Shown: positions 9,640 to 19,004, numbered from the stretch's first letter. The stretch is DNA of 64,000 bases from Rhizobium sp. SSA_523 (GCF_030435705.1 NZ_CP129382.1:62001-126000); one strand, 5' to 3'. Program-made: numbers and translations. Notes: generated from the sequence alone by a model not told the origin.

Positions 9640-10078
9640 CAGCTGAAAACCTTCGTGAATTCTTCCCCGATGCTGGTGAAACTAGGACTGCGAAGTTAAC
9701 ATCCTATTGCAAGGACTATGTAATAAAGTGGTAGACAAAATCATATGGCCCCCAGATTATCGGCAATGAGAAACACTGTCGGAAGCGGCAGATGGAGCCG
9801 CAGACCAGGGCGCAGACCGGCCTTCGAACGGTGGCGCGGAACGGTTGAAAGCATCGGTGCCAGGCGCTGGCTGAAGCCGGCCTGATGACATGCAAAAGCG
9901 CTTCCGGAGAGTGCCTGCAGCTCAGCATGCAGGAGACGCGGGAAAGGAAGGGCAGGCACATCATGTGGAGAGAAAGGATCAGCACTTTGAATGGCCATCA
10001 GCGCGGGCAAATTTTGCCACATTCGCACGACATCAAGAGGTCCGAACGCCATCAGCCTGAATCATGAGAGTTCTCACC
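9640..10078. other. Gene-free stretch between EAL gene and DUF1344 gene
   Basis: These 439 bp separate divergent genes. Short frames exist on both strands but lack domains or convincing ribosome binding sites. The part near 9690-9760 is AT-richer than its surroundings and could contain the promoter of the signalling gene. I see no repeat or clear hairpin. Confidence 0.4.
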
Positions 10079-10339
10079 ATGCGCCTCTTCCTTGCCGCCC
10101 TGCTGACCGCCGCCAGCATTCTGTCGCCACTTTCGGGTCTGGCGCAGAGCATGGATGTCGAGGCCACGATCAAGGCTGTCGACACCAAGAAGCTGAGCCT
10201 TACCCTCGATGATGGCAAGGTCTACAAGGTACCCGAGGAATTCAATTTCGACGGGTTGCAGGCCGGGGTGAAGGTCGTCGTCTTCTTCACCATGGTGGAT
10301 GGCAACCGCGTTGTGGACGACCTGCAGGTCATCCAATAG
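10079..10339 (+). CDS. DUF1344 family small secreted protein
   Basis: This 86-aa protein has a typical signal peptide (MRLFLAALLTAASILSPLSG then LAQS) and a short beta-rich mature part with LDDGKVYKVPEEFNFD, the pattern of DUF1344 proteins common in rhizobia. Function is unknown; export to the periplasm is likely. An upstream in-frame ATG at 10064 would add five residues; 10079 is chosen because the signal peptide starts there. It converges on the phosphatase gene. Confidence 0.8.
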   Translation: MRLFLAALLTAASILSPLSGLAQSMDVEATIKAVDTKKLSLTLDDGKVYKVPEEFNFDGLQAGVKVVVFFTMVDGNRVVDDLQVIQ

Positions 10340-10347
10340 AGCAGACC

Positions 10348-10953
10348 CTAGGCCGACGCGTCCGTATACCAATCGGCGCGACCGGCATCGCGATCGATGA
10401 TGAGAACGCGATCCTGCGGAATGTCGCAGCGCGCAGCCTCCATTTCATCCCAGCCGCCGACAAGCTTCAGCACCGAGCGAATGACGCCGCCATGGCTGAC
10501 GCAGACCGTCGGCTGCGTGACCGATTGCAGCCAGGCGCCGACCCGCCAGGAGAGGATTTCATAGCTTTCCGCGTCGATGCCGGGCGGGATGAAGCCCCAT
10601 TTCTGGCGGGAGCGCATCTTCACGCGCTCCGGCGCGACGGCGCGGATATCGTCCAGGGTCTGGCCCTCCCAATCGCCGAAGGAGAGTTCGACCAGCCGCG
10701 CATCGGTGCGGTAGGAGGCAGGATCCAGCCCCATTTCCTGGCGCGCCAGCTGCATGGTTTCGCGTGTGCGGGAGAGGGGGGAGGCGACGAAGTCGTACTG
10801 CGCAACCTCTTCGCCCAAAAGCAGCGCCAGGGTCCTGCCGTTATGGCGCGCCTGGGCGCGTCCCGTCTCGTTGAGACCGATATCCTTCTGGCCCTGAAGC
10901 CTGCCTTCGGCATTCCAGTCGGTCTGCCCGTGGCGGATCATGTAGATGAGCAC
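10348..10953 (-). CDS. Histidine phosphatase family protein
   Basis: This 201-aa protein is of the phosphoglycerate mutase-like superfamily. The catalytic RHG is present in MIRHGQTDWN at the N-terminus, with a second histidine in VSHGGVIRS, so it is likely an active phosphatase. The substrate is unknown. It lies 32 bp downstream of fabI on the same strand and may be co-transcribed with it. Confidence 0.9.
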   Translation of the reverse strand: MLIYMIRHGQTDWNAEGRLQGQKDIGLNETGRAQARHNGRTLALLLGEEVAQYDFVASPLSRTRETMQLARQEMGLDPASYRTDARLVELSFGDWEGQTLDDIRAVAPERVKMRSRQKWGFIPPGIDAESYEILSWRVGAWLQSVTQPTVCVSHGGVIRSVLKLVGGWDEMEAARCDIPQDRVLIIDRDAGRADWYTDASA

Positions 10954-10984
10954 GGCGCTGCCTTCGAGATCAAAGGGTTTCCAG

Positions 10985-11803
10985 TCAATCCTTGACGACG
11001 GAAATATCCGGAGCGTCGACGGCCTTCATGCCGATCACATGGTAGCCGCTATCGGCATGATGCACTTCACCCGTCACCGAGCGCGACAGATCCGACAGCA
11101 TGTAGAGGCCGACATCGCCCACTTCCTCGATCGTTACCGTGCGGCGCAGCGGCGCGTTATATTCGTTCCACTTCAGGATGTAGCGGAAATCGCCAATGCC
11201 CGATGCGGCGAGCGTCTTGATCGGGCCGGCGGAAATGGCATTGACGCGGATATTCTTCGGGCCGAGATCGACCGCCAGATATTTGACGCTGGCTTCGAGT
11301 GCCGCCTTGGCAACGCCCATGACATTATAATTGGGCATGACCTTTTCGGCGCCGTAATAGGTCAGCGTCAGCATGGAGCCGCCATCCGTCATCAGCTTTT
11401 CCGCCCGGCGCGCCACCGAGGTGAAGGAATAGACGGAGATCTGCATGGTCTTGGCGAAGTTTTCCGCCGTCGTATCGACATAGCGGCCGGTCAGTTCGTC
11501 CTTGTCGGAAAAGCCGATCGCATGCACGATGAAGTCGATCTTGCCCCAGCGTTGCTCGATTTCGGCAAAGACGGCGTCGATCGAGGCTTCGTCAGCCACG
11601 TCGCAATGGCCGGCCAGGCTGGCGCCCAGTTCGGCGGCCAGGGGTTCGACGCGCTTCTTGATGGCATCGCCCTGGTAGGTGAAGGCCACTTCGCCGCCTT
11701 GAGCATGAATGGCCTTGGCAATTCCCCAGGCGATAGAGCGATTGTTCGCAACACCCATGATGATGCCACGTTTGCCTGCCATGAGGCCAGATGCCTGAGC
11801 CAT
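10985..11803 (-). CDS. fabI: Enoyl-[acyl-carrier-protein] reductase FabI
   Basis: This NADH-dependent enoyl-ACP reductase of about 272 aa catalyses the last step of each fatty acid elongation round. It has the FabI glycine pattern GVANNRSIAWGIA and the catalytic Tyr-x6-Lys in YNVMGVAK. The ATG at 11803 is chosen over the one at 11809 because GAGGG sits 6 nt before it; the earlier ATG would directly abut that site. FabI is the target of triclosan and isoniazid-like inhibitors in other bacteria. Confidence 0.96.
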   Translation of the reverse strand: MAQASGLMAGKRGIIMGVANNRSIAWGIAKAIHAQGGEVAFTYQGDAIKKRVEPLAAELGASLAGHCDVADEASIDAVFAEIEQRWGKIDFIVHAIGFSDKDELTGRYVDTTAENFAKTMQISVYSFTSVARRAEKLMTDGGSMLTLTYYGAEKVMPNYNVMGVAKAALEASVKYLAVDLGPKNIRVNAISAGPIKTLAASGIGDFRYILKWNEYNAPLRRTVTIEEVGDVGLYMLSDLSRSVTGEVHHADSGYHVIGMKAVDAPDISVVKD

Positions 11804-11945
11804 ACTCATCCCTCTGAGACTTTAATGAAGGATGCCTATGGCATAGCCCGCCCCTGCGTTCAAGCATGACAAAGATCATCTCCTGTAAGGCGCCGTAACA
11901 AAGGGTGCGCGGAGACGTCCGGTTTTGGATACCGTCGCAAAACCT

Positions 11946-13175
11946 TCAAACAAACAGGCCATGGCGCATATGGCGCATCAGGTCGACTACTTTGGCGTCT
12001 GGTTTGTCCCAGAGGACAACCCGCAATTCGACGATCAGGTCGCCTCTTTCGCCGCCCTCCTTCAGGAGGCCGAGGCCGGGAACCCGCACGCTCTGATCCG
12101 AGCCGGACCAGGCCGGAACGGAGATCGGAACCTGGCCGCCCGGCGTTTCCACCTCATGCTCGCCGCCCAGCACCGCATCCTCCAGCGAAATCGGCAAGAC
12201 CGTGTGCAGGTCGTATCCATCGACCTGAAAGCGCTCGTCGCGCTTGACATTCAGCGTCACCACCAGATCGCCGCGCTGCATGCCGGGCAGTCTGAGGCCC
12301 TGGCCACGCAGGCGGATTTCCTGCCCGTCGGTCATCCCGGCTTCCAGCGCCATGCGCACGTCGCGGCCATCGGACAGGGCGATCGTGGCGGTGCTCAGTT
12401 CCAGCATGTCGGCCAGCGTCACCTTCGCCGTCGCCAGAAGATCCGGCGCCTTTTCCGGTGGAGGCGTTTCGCCGCGCAGCCGCCGCATCAGGGCGCTGAT
12501 CAATTCGATGGCCTGGAGCGGCAGGGGCGGGGTGGGCTTGGGCTGGGTCGTGCCGCCGGCGCCGGCCTCGTCCAGATCCGCCTCGTCGCGCGTCTGCGCG
12601 CCGGATCTTGCCTGCGCCTGCTCGTTCAGCTTGGCCCCGGCGGCCTTGGCCTCTGCGGTCGCGCCGAAAATCCGGGTCACCATTTCCTCGGGCGTTTCAG
12701 CGGAGCCTGCCTGGGACTGGGAAGCCTGGGACTGGGAAGCCTGGGACTGGGAAGCCTGGGCAGAGCCGGCCTGGGCGAAGCCGCTCTGGGCATTGCCCTG
12801 CTGCTGCTGTTGCTGCTGGGACTGGCCGTCTTCCGCCTTGCGGGCGGCCGCCTGGGCATTGGCCCGCGCCAGTTCCTCCATCACCTCTTCCGCCCGGCGG
12901 CGGGCGGCTTTCGCCCGCTCTTCCGCCTGCCTTGCGGCCTCGCGCTGCTGCAGAATGGTCTGCTGCGTTTCCACCGCGCGGTCATAGCGCCGGCGCCGGT
13001 CGGGATCCTTCAGAACTTCATAGGCCTGGCCGGCTTCCGCAAAACGGTTGGCCGCCGCAGGATCGTCCTGGTTGTGGTCCGGGTGCAGCGTCTTGGCCTT
13101 CGAGCGCCAAGCCGCCTTGATTTCGTTTGCGGGTGCGTCACGTCGCACACCGAGTATGGAATAAGGATCGCGCAT
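11946..13175 (-). CDS. DnaJ-class co-chaperone with Q/S-rich linker, no zinc finger
   Basis: This 409-aa protein has an N-terminal J domain (PYSILGV...HPD, the motif that stimulates DnaK ATPase) and a C-terminal substrate-binding domain with GGEHEVETPGG and EGGERGDLIV. The cysteine-rich zinc finger of canonical DnaJ is absent, so it is a type II, CbpA-like protein. The linker holds a poly-Gln run and SQASQ repeats from a 15-bp tandem DNA repeat. ATG 13175 is chosen over the upstream GTG because it starts at MRDPY. In rhizobia such a gene is commonly near fabI and pdxH, as here. Confidence 0.9.
   Translation of the reverse strand: MRDPYSILGVRRDAPANEIKAAWRSKAKTLHPDHNQDDPAAANRFAEAGQAYEVLKDPDRRRRYDRAVETQQTILQQREAARQAEERAKAARRRAEEVMEELARANAQAAARKAEDGQSQQQQQQQGNAQSGFAQAGSAQASQSQASQSQASQSQAGSAETPEEMVTRIFGATAEAKAAGAKLNEQAQARSGAQTRDEADLDEAGAGGTTQPKPTPPLPLQAIELISALMRRLRGETPPPEKAPDLLATAKVTLADMLELSTATIALSDGRDVRMALEAGMTDGQEIRLRGQGLRLPGMQRGDLVVTLNVKRDERFQVDGYDLHTVLPISLEDAVLGGEHEVETPGGQVPISVPAWSGSDQSVRVPGLGLLKEGGERGDLIVELRVVLWDKPDAKVVDLMRHMRHGLFV
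12709..12753. repeat. 15-bp tandem repeat within the DnaJ-like gene
   Basis: Three perfect copies of GCCTGGGACTGGGAA, followed by a partial copy, encode repeated Ser-Gln-Ala-Ser-Gln units in the linker. Because 15 is a multiple of three, copy-number change would keep the reading frame and alter only linker length. Confidence 0.9.
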
Positions 13176-13367
13176 CAACACCACCGGTCAAATGAGCGCG
13201 CTTGCCTGGCCGGAATGGCGACAAGCTGCCTCGCATCAACTCCCATTGTCAGCTCGCGGTTCCCAGAAGGAGAGCGAGCCTTGTGGAACACAGGCTAGCG
13301 GGCCAGGAGGTAAAGATGTTTTGACGCGAAAGCTGAAAATCCGATTAAGCTTACCGAAACGTAAGCA

Positions 13368-13805
13368 TCAGGAGCGCGGGTCGAAGGAGACGAGGCTCCA
13401 GCCGCCCGACGGGTTGAGGCAGGCACTGCCGGTATATTGCGCAATGCCGTCGAAGGCATGCCGGGTGGTCACGAAATCGCGGCAGGTGGTGCCGAGTTTG
13501 GCCTGTTCGCGAATGGCGGAAACGACGCCGGCGCTTCCGGTGGAGGTATTGGCCCAGGGAAGCGGCGAATCACCCAGCTTCATCAGATCGGTGGAGGTGA
13601 CGGCATTGAGGATCGTCACCTGGTCGGAGACGGTTTCCTGCCGTGGCTTTGCAACCGTGGCGGTGGAGATGGAACGGTCCACCTTGCTGGCGCCCTCGAA
13701 CAGGTCGAAACTGCCGCTGGTGCAGCCGGCCAGGCTACCGGCAAGGCTTCCGGCAAGGAAAATCGCGGACGTCATTCGAATCGGAGGTGACAGGCGAAGT
13801 CTCAT
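13368..13805 (-). CDS. RT0821/Lpp0805-type surface lipoprotein
   Basis: This protein of about 145 aa has a lipoprotein signal ending in LAGC, so it is probably lipidated and anchored in the envelope. The mature part resembles rhizobial proteins annotated RT0821/Lpp0805 family, including [17 protein letters not shown] and a pair of later cysteines. Function is unknown. The ATG at 13805 (MRLRLS) is preferred over the longer frame to 13847; an ATG at 13775 is also possible. It is divergent from pdxH. Confidence 0.75.
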   Translation of the reverse strand: MRLRLSPPIRMTSAIFLAGSLAGSLAGCTSGSFDLFEGASKVDRSISTATVAKPRQETVSDQVTILNAVTSTDLMKLGDSPLPWANTSTGSAGVVSAIREQAKLGTTCRDFVTTRHAFDGIAQYTGSACLNPSGGWSLVSFDPRS

Positions 13806-13900
13806 GCGGTTTTGTGTCTTTGCGGTCACTGCCACCTTGCATCCCATCCGGAAAAGGTTCTACGGCTGCATTCGATCAGATCAGGAGCGTTTTAGTCAAT

Positions 13901-14521
13901 ATGTCGGAAGAACGGTTAACAGCTGGTGACTTCACGCAAGAGAACGAACCTTTCGGCCTGTTTGCATCCTGGCTGAAGGATGCCGAGGCCTCGGAAGTCA
14001 ATGATGCCAACGCCGTTGCGCTGGCAACGGTGGATGGCGAGGGCCTGCCCAATGTGCGCATGGTCCTGCTGAAGGGTTTCGACGAACGCGGCTTCGTCTT
14101 CTATACCAATTTCGAAAGCCAGAAGGGTCAGGAGATCCTCGGCCAGCGCAAGGCGGCCATGTGCTTCCACTGGAAATCCCTGCGCAGGCAGGTGCGTCTG
14201 CGCGGCCCCGTCAGCATCGTCTCCGAGGAGGAGGCGGATGCCTATTATGCCTCCAGGCCGCGCGGCAGCCGCATCGGCGCCTGGGCGTCGAAACAGTCGC
14301 GGCCTCTCGAGGGCCGGTTCGCGCTGGAAAAGGCGGTCGCCGAATATACCGCCCGCTATGCCATCGGCGAGATACCGCGCCCCGCCCATTGGTCCGGCTT
14401 CCGTATCGAGCCGCAATCGATCGAATTCTGGCATGATCGTCCCTTCCGCCTGCATGATCGGGTGGAATTCCGCCGCGGTCCGGACGGGCATGGCTGGGAA
14501 AAGGTCAGGATGTATCCCTGA
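13901..14521 (+). CDS. pdxH: Pyridoxamine 5'-phosphate oxidase
   Basis: This 206-aa FMN enzyme oxidises pyridoxamine or pyridoxine 5'-phosphate to pyridoxal 5'-phosphate. Characteristic stretches are [25 protein letters not shown] and the C-terminal block [11 protein letters not shown] ending in P. The frame is open from 13643, but the normal family start is the ATG at 13901 ([11 protein letters not shown]), with GGAG about 13 nt upstream. Length agrees with rhizobial PdxH. Confidence 0.96.
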   Translation: MSEERLTAGDFTQENEPFGLFASWLKDAEASEVNDANAVALATVDGEGLPNVRMVLLKGFDERGFVFYTNFESQKGQEILGQRKAAMCFHWKSLRRQVRLRGPVSIVSEEEADAYYASRPRGSRIGAWASKQSRPLEGRFALEKAVAEYTARYAIGEIPRPAHWSGFRIEPQSIEFWHDRPFRLHDRVEFRRGPDGHGWEKVRMYP

Positions 14522-14590
14522 CCGGAAGCGCGGGACCCGCAAGATCCGGCGGCCGGATTTCCGCCGCCTGCCTATCTTTTCCGGTCGGCG

Positions 14591-15655
14591 TCAGCCGCGC
14601 ATGATGGCAAAGGGAATGCCGGAGGCCAGCGCCGCCACGCAGCGCGCGCTCTGATAATAGCCGTTCAGCGAAATGCGGGGCAGGGCGGCAAGCCCGCTAT
14701 GGCTCTCGGCCAGCGCCGGCGCAATGGTGCCGGGCCGGGTGGTCACGGCAAGATCGAAACCGGCCTCCTGCACCAGTGCCTTGTCGCGGGCATCCACGGC
14801 ATCGTGCGTGCCATAGGGATAGGCAATGGTGCGCGGCGCGGCGCCCGTCAGCGCCGTCAGCCATTGCGACGAGCGCAGGATTTCCTCGCTTGCCGCCGCA
14901 TCGCTGAGACGCTTGAGAGCCCGGTGGCTGACCGTATGGGCGCCGAGCGTGGCCAGCGGATGCTGCGACAGAGCGCGCAACTGCGCGCCATCCATGGTCA
15001 GCCGCGCGGTGATGTCGAGAGGCTCGATGCCGTGCTGGCGGGCAAGCCTGTCGAGAGCGGCGACCGCCTCTGCCTCGTCGCCGTCCCAGATGAACCGGCA
15101 GAAGCGGTCGAAGGCATTGAGCTTCTGCGCCGGTGTCGCAATCTCGATCGCCTCCATGCCCCGGCCGAAATCAAAGCTCAGCCGCGACTGCGCGTTCAGC
15201 AGCTCCGCCAGAGTTTCCCACCAGATGCTGTGGGTGCGATCGGCAAAACCCGGGGTCACGAAGATGGTGAAGGGGGCGCCATGCCGCTCGAACACCGCAA
15301 GCGCGTGATCGGCATTGTCGCGATAGCCGTCATCCAGGGTAAAGCAGGCAAAGCGGCGCGGCTCTGGAGAAGCGAGCCGGCGGGGCAGGTCTGTCAGCGG
15401 AATGAAATCGTAGCCGTCGCGCGCCAGCCGGGTCAGCGCCAGATCCAGAAAGTCCGGCGTGACCTCCAGATGCGCGTTCGGATCGATCGCATGGCGCTCG
15501 AAGGGCCGGACATGGTGGAGGGTGAAGATCGCGCCCTCGCCGCGCAGCTGCCGCAAGAGGCCGAGCCGCGAGATGAGATGGGCGGCCTCCAGCCCGCCGG
15601 CAATCAGGCCACGTTTGATGGCGCGGCGCCAGATGGCATCGAGATGTCTGCTCAT
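14591..15655 (-). CDS. Polysaccharide deacetylase family protein
   Basis: This 354-aa protein has the NodB-homology fold. The metal-binding motif is seen as FTLDDGYRDN (first two aspartates) and the H-x3-5-H element as GAHTVSHRAL, both expected in active carbohydrate esterase family 4 enzymes that remove N- or O-acetyl groups from polysaccharides. No clear signal peptide is present, so the location is uncertain. It is monocistronic. Confidence 0.87.
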   Translation of the reverse strand: MSRHLDAIWRRAIKRGLIAGGLEAAHLISRLGLLRQLRGEGAIFTLHHVRPFERHAIDPNAHLEVTPDFLDLALTRLARDGYDFIPLTDLPRRLASPEPRRFACFTLDDGYRDNADHALAVFERHGAPFTIFVTPGFADRTHSIWWETLAELLNAQSRLSFDFGRGMEAIEIATPAQKLNAFDRFCRFIWDGDEAEAVAALDRLARQHGIEPLDITARLTMDGAQLRALSQHPLATLGAHTVSHRALKRLSDAAASEEILRSSQWLTALTGAAPRTIAYPYGTHDAVDARDKALVQEAGFDLAVTTRPGTIAPALAESHSGLAALPRISLNGYYQSARCVAALASGIPFAIMRG

Positions 15656-15791
15656 TGCGCGCCCGCGATCCCGCTTCTGTCGTCACACCGCATTGTTTCA
15701 GATACCGGCGCCTCGCACCAGCCGATTGCAATACGCTAGCCCGCCGAAGGTTAAGCCTTGCTGAAGAGGCGGTGCCGCGGGCGGGGGAAGG

Positions 15792-15888
15792 AGGCAATCG
15801 GCAATAGCCAATAGGCAATAGGCAGTAGGCAATAGGCAATGGGCAGTAGGGGGAGCGAATAGCGAATAGGGAGTAGGGAGTAGGAGAA
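15792..15888. repeat. Heptanucleotide repeat array 1
   Basis: About 13 units of period 7 occur: first GGCAATA/GGCAGTA variants, then GCGAATA and GGGAGTA variants. The same unit order occurs in the two arrays near 41.3 and 41.5 kb, so this is a dispersed family. The array lies downstream of the HAD gene and ends about 50 bp before a REP-like palindrome. The units are too short and have no spacers, so it is not a CRISPR. Confidence 0.85.
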
Positions 15889-15939
15889 GAGTCGGGGCAG
15901 GCGACAGGGTGGATCGGGGCAAGGCGCCGCCGCGAGCCG

Positions 15940-15962
15940 ATCTCCCCCCTTGAGGGGGAGAT
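15940..15962. repeat. REP-like palindrome downstream of the HAD gene
   Basis: A 9-bp perfect stem (ATCTCCCCC with GGGGGAGAT) around a 5-nt loop is followed by a GCCCGGCAGGGC mini-palindrome. It lies just after the stop of the minus-strand HAD gene and could stabilise or terminate its mRNA. Similar intergenic palindromes are common in rhizobia. Confidence 0.7.
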
Positions 15963-15988
15963 GCCCGGCAGGGCAGAGGGGGGTATGA

Positions 15989-16717
15989 TCACTGGTTTCG
16001 TCTGAGCACGGTGTCCTTGATGGCGCGCCCAACCTCAGCCGGCGATGCGGCCACCTCCTGGCCAAAGAAGGCGCAGCAGTGGTCAAGGCTCTCCGCCACC
16101 ACGGCGCAGAGCGCCCGGATCTCGTCGGTCGGCGAAAGCATGTCCGGCACCATCACCGCCATCATCCCGGCCGAGGCGGCGCTGCGGATGCCGTTATAGC
16201 TGTCTTCCAGCGCCAGGCAATCGGACGGCGCGATGCCGAGCCGCTCCGCAGCCGCCAGATACGGATCCGGTGCCGGTTTGCCGCGCGGATAATCGCCATG
16301 GGCGACGATATGGTGGAAGCGGTCGAGGATGCCGAGTGCGCCGAGATGGTGCTCGACCTGAAAATGCGCAGACGAGGTGCAGACAGCCCGAGGCAGCTTG
16401 TGTTCGTCGAGCAGATCGAGAAGCGCCACCACGCCCGGCTTCAGCCGAAGCTCGGTCTCCGTCAGCCGGTCGAAATGGGCAAGCCAGGCGGCGCGGAAGA
16501 GATCGGCTTGGAAATCCTGGCCGTAATGGTCGCGCAGCAGCTCGGCAATGCTGACCCAGGGGCGGCCGAGCATGCCTTCGTAGATCGAGGGGCCGATCGG
16601 CAGCCCGGCATCTTGCGCGGCTGCGATGATCGACTGGCGATAGAGGATTTCGGTATCGAGCAGCAGGCCGTCCATATCGAAGATGACGGCTTTCGGCGGG
16701 CGGGGCAGCATGGACAT
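15989..16717 (-). CDS. HAD-superfamily hydrolase
   Basis: This 242-aa protein has the HAD signature DMDGLLLDTE (nucleophile and general acid aspartates), a later Ser/Thr region (VCTSSAH), the Lys in RGKPAPDPY and the acidic LEDSYNGI. It is of the beta-phosphoglucomutase/sugar-phosphatase-like group with a helical cap. The substrate cannot be assigned. Its 3' end abuts a REP-like palindrome and heptad array. Confidence 0.9.
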   Translation of the reverse strand: MSMLPRPPKAVIFDMDGLLLDTEILYRQSIIAAAQDAGLPIGPSIYEGMLGRPWVSIAELLRDHYGQDFQADLFRAAWLAHFDRLTETELRLKPGVVALLDLLDEHKLPRAVCTSSAHFQVEHHLGALGILDRFHHIVAHGDYPRGKPAPDPYLAAAERLGIAPSDCLALEDSYNGIRSAASAGMMAVMVPDMLSPTDEIRALCAVVAESLDHCCAFFGQEVAASPAEVGRAIKDTVLRRNQ

Positions 16718-16764
16718 CTGATCTTGCCTTCAAAAACGCCGGATACCCAAATCCTGAAACCGCA

Positions 16765-17163
16765 TCAAGCGAGAAGTTGCGTGGCCTGGCCCTGCACCGT
16801 CAACAGGTCAACGGCTTTCCTGTCGAACGATACGAAAGTTTCGCCCCCCAGCCACTGCCCTTCATAGGCGATTGCTCCGTCTGCGAAGTCACCGCCTGCT
16901 TCCAGTACGGCGAGGCCGGCCTCGACCGCGGGCCGGTTCATGACGACATTGCCCGTCTCCAACAGATCGCGGACCGATCGGGCCACATCTTCCCTTGACA
17001 GCTTGGCACCCCGCCGAAGGATCCAGACCAATTCGCACAGGCAAGGAAGCGAGACTGCGATGAGCGAGGCCTCCTTGAGACATTTCGAAGCTGCGGCGAA
17101 TTGCACTGGATCATCCTGCAGCACGGCACGGGCCAGAACATTGGTGTCGACCGAAACCTTCAC
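16765..17163 (-). CDS. PIN-domain toxin (VapC-like)
   Basis: This 132-aa PIN-domain protein is a predicted magnesium-dependent ribonuclease toxin. Acidic residues at the expected places include Asp in VDTNVLAR at the N-terminus, Glu in LCELVW, Asp in GGDFADG and Asp near SFDRKA. It begins with GTG at 17163, overlapping the antitoxin stop by 4 nt (GTGA), which couples translation. The arrangement antitoxin-toxin is normal for vapBC. Confidence 0.87.
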   Translation of the reverse strand: MKVSVDTNVLARAVLQDDPVQFAAASKCLKEASLIAVSLPCLCELVWILRRGAKLSREDVARSVRDLLETGNVVMNRPAVEAGLAVLEAGGDFADGAIAYEGQWLGGETFVSFDRKAVDLLTVQGQATQLLA

Positions 17164-17411
17164 TCCTCGCCAGCCCAACCGGCGGCAGCGATTTCGTTCA
17201 TGTCTTCGATCGTCAATGGCGTCTTCACCTTGCCGGCATGCCGCCCGATGAAGCTGTCGATGCTTCCCTGAGCCTTGGCGGCCGTCACGCGAAGTTCTCC
17301 GCCCGGCATCTTCTCGAGTTCGATCCGTTCTCCCGGCCTGACGCCTAGATGTTGCAACAGATCCCGCTTGAGCGTGACCTGACCCTTTACGGTGACAGTC
17401 AGTGAGGCCAT
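17160..17411 (-). CDS. AbrB/MazE-type antitoxin (VapB-like)
   Basis: This 83-aa protein has an N-terminal swapped-hairpin (SpoVT/AbrB) DNA-binding domain: LTVTVKGQVTLKRDLLQHLGV and PGERIELE. The C-terminal tail should wrap the toxin. The longer open frame to 17540 is rejected because ATG 17411 has AAGGAG about 8 nt upstream and starts at the domain. These antitoxins usually repress their own operon; an AT-rich stretch with the 8-bp palindrome GAAATTTC lies just upstream (about 17438-17446) and is a possible operator. Confidence 0.87.
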   Translation of the reverse strand: MASLTVTVKGQVTLKRDLLQHLGVRPGERIELEKMPGGELRVTAAKAQGSIDSFIGRHAGKVKTPLTIEDMNEIAAAGWAGEE

Positions 17412-17588
17412 TGGAAATCTCCTTGCAGAAAAAGTAATTGAAATTTCCATTAAAGCAAGGCGATGCGCGACTGGTGAGAGGCGCCATGCGCTGCCCCACA
17501 TCCTGAAACGGTCGCAAGAGGTAACCGTCCGGATCGGCAACGAGGCACTGGCATACGGCCTACCCCTTCCCGGAGAAGACGCTCTGCC

Positions 17589-19004
17589 TCACGCCTTCGT
17601 GCCGCCCACCGTCACCTGGTCCATCCTGAGATGCGGCTGGCCGACGCCGACCGGCACCCATTGGCCGCCCTTGCCGCAATTGCCGATGCCGGTATCCAGC
17701 TTGGTGTCGTTGCCGACCATCGAGACCCGCTTCATCGCATCCGGTCCATTGCCGATCAGCATGGCACCCTTGATAGCGGGGCCGATCCGGCCGTTTTCGA
17801 TCAGATAGGCTTCCGTGCAGCCGAAGACGAATTTGCCCGAGGTGATATCCACCTGACCGCCGCCGAAGGAGACGGCATAGATCCCCTTCTTGACGGAGGC
17901 GATGATCTCCTCCGGCGTCTTGTCGCCCGACAGCATATAGGTATTGGTCATGCGCGGCATGGGCTGATGGGCATAACCCTGGCGGCGGCCATTGCCGGTC
18001 GGCTGCATGCCCATCAGCCGGGCATTTTGCCGATCCTGCATATAGCCCACCAGTCTGCCCTTTTCGATCAGAACATTATAACCGGATGGCGTGCCTTCGT
18101 CGTCGACGGTGAGGGAGCCGCGGCGGGCATCGATCGTCCCGTCATCCACCACGGTGACATCGGGCGCGGCCACCATTTCACCGAGCAGCCCGGCAAAGGC
18201 GGATACCTTCTTCCGGTTGAAATCGCCCTCCAGCCCATGGCCGACGGCCTCGTGCAGCATCACGCCCGGCCAGCCATTGCCGAGCACCACATCCATTGTT
18301 CCGGCCGGCGCGTCGATCGCCTCGAGATTGACGAGCGCCTGACGCAGGGCCTCGTCGGCGCCCGTCTGCCAATTGCCGGCACGCACGAAATCGCCAAAGC
18401 CGATCCGCCCGCCGGTGCCGAAGGAGCCGCTTTCCTGGCGGTCGCCATCGCCCACCACAACGGAAATGCCGATCCGCGTCATCGGACGCACATCCTGCAC
18501 CCGGTGGCCATCGGCCCGCAGGATATCGACGACCTGCCAGCTGGCGGCGATTGAGGCGGTCACCTGGCGAACCTTCGGATCCTTGGCCCTCAGATAGGCG
18601 TCGATCTCGGCGAGCAGCGCGACCTTTTCTTCGAAGGAAGGCTGTCCGATCGGGTTCTCGTCGCCATACAGGCGCCTGTTTGTCCGCTGCGGCGCCGCCG
18701 CATAGGAGCCGGAATAGCCGCGGGTGACGGCCTGGACGGCATCCGCTGCCCGTGACAGGGCCGCGGCGGACAATTCGCCCGCATGCGCATAGCCGACGGA
18801 CTCGCCGGCCACGGCGCGCAGGCCAAAGCCCTGATCCGTATTGAAGGATCCGCCCTTCAGCCGGCCATTGTCGAAGGTCAGCTGCTCGGCCTGGGCATGC
18901 TCCAGAAAGAGCTCCCCGTCATCGGCGCCGGCAAGTGCCTCGCCAAGGATCTTGCGCAGGCGGTCCTCGTCGCAGTCGAACAGGTTGATGAGGTCGGTGG
19001 TCAT
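17589..19004 (-). CDS. tldD: Metalloprotease TldD
   Basis: This 471-aa TldD forms with TldE/PmbA a zinc protease that cleaves unfolded peptides and processes some modified peptides. The zinc motif HEAVGHGLEGD is intact, as are the family blocks LGNGWPGVMLHEAVGHG and MPRMTNTYM. The length is normal. No tldE lies in the window. An IalB-type gene lies upstream on the same strand with a gap of about 100 bp. Confidence 0.95.
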   Translation of the reverse strand: MTTDLINLFDCDEDRLRKILGEALAGADDGELFLEHAQAEQLTFDNGRLKGGSFNTDQGFGLRAVAGESVGYAHAGELSAAALSRAADAVQAVTRGYSGSYAAAPQRTNRRLYGDENPIGQPSFEEKVALLAEIDAYLRAKDPKVRQVTASIAASWQVVDILRADGHRVQDVRPMTRIGISVVVGDGDRQESGSFGTGGRIGFGDFVRAGNWQTGADEALRQALVNLEAIDAPAGTMDVVLGNGWPGVMLHEAVGHGLEGDFNRKKVSAFAGLLGEMVAAPDVTVVDDGTIDARRGSLTVDDEGTPSGYNVLIEKGRLVGYMQDRQNARLMGMQPTGNGRRQGYAHQPMPRMTNTYMLSGDKTPEEIIASVKKGIYAVSFGGGQVDITSGKFVFGCTEAYLIENGRIGPAIKGAMLIGNGPDAMKRVSMVGNDTKLDTGIGNCGKGGQWVPVGVGQPHLRMDQVTVGGTKA

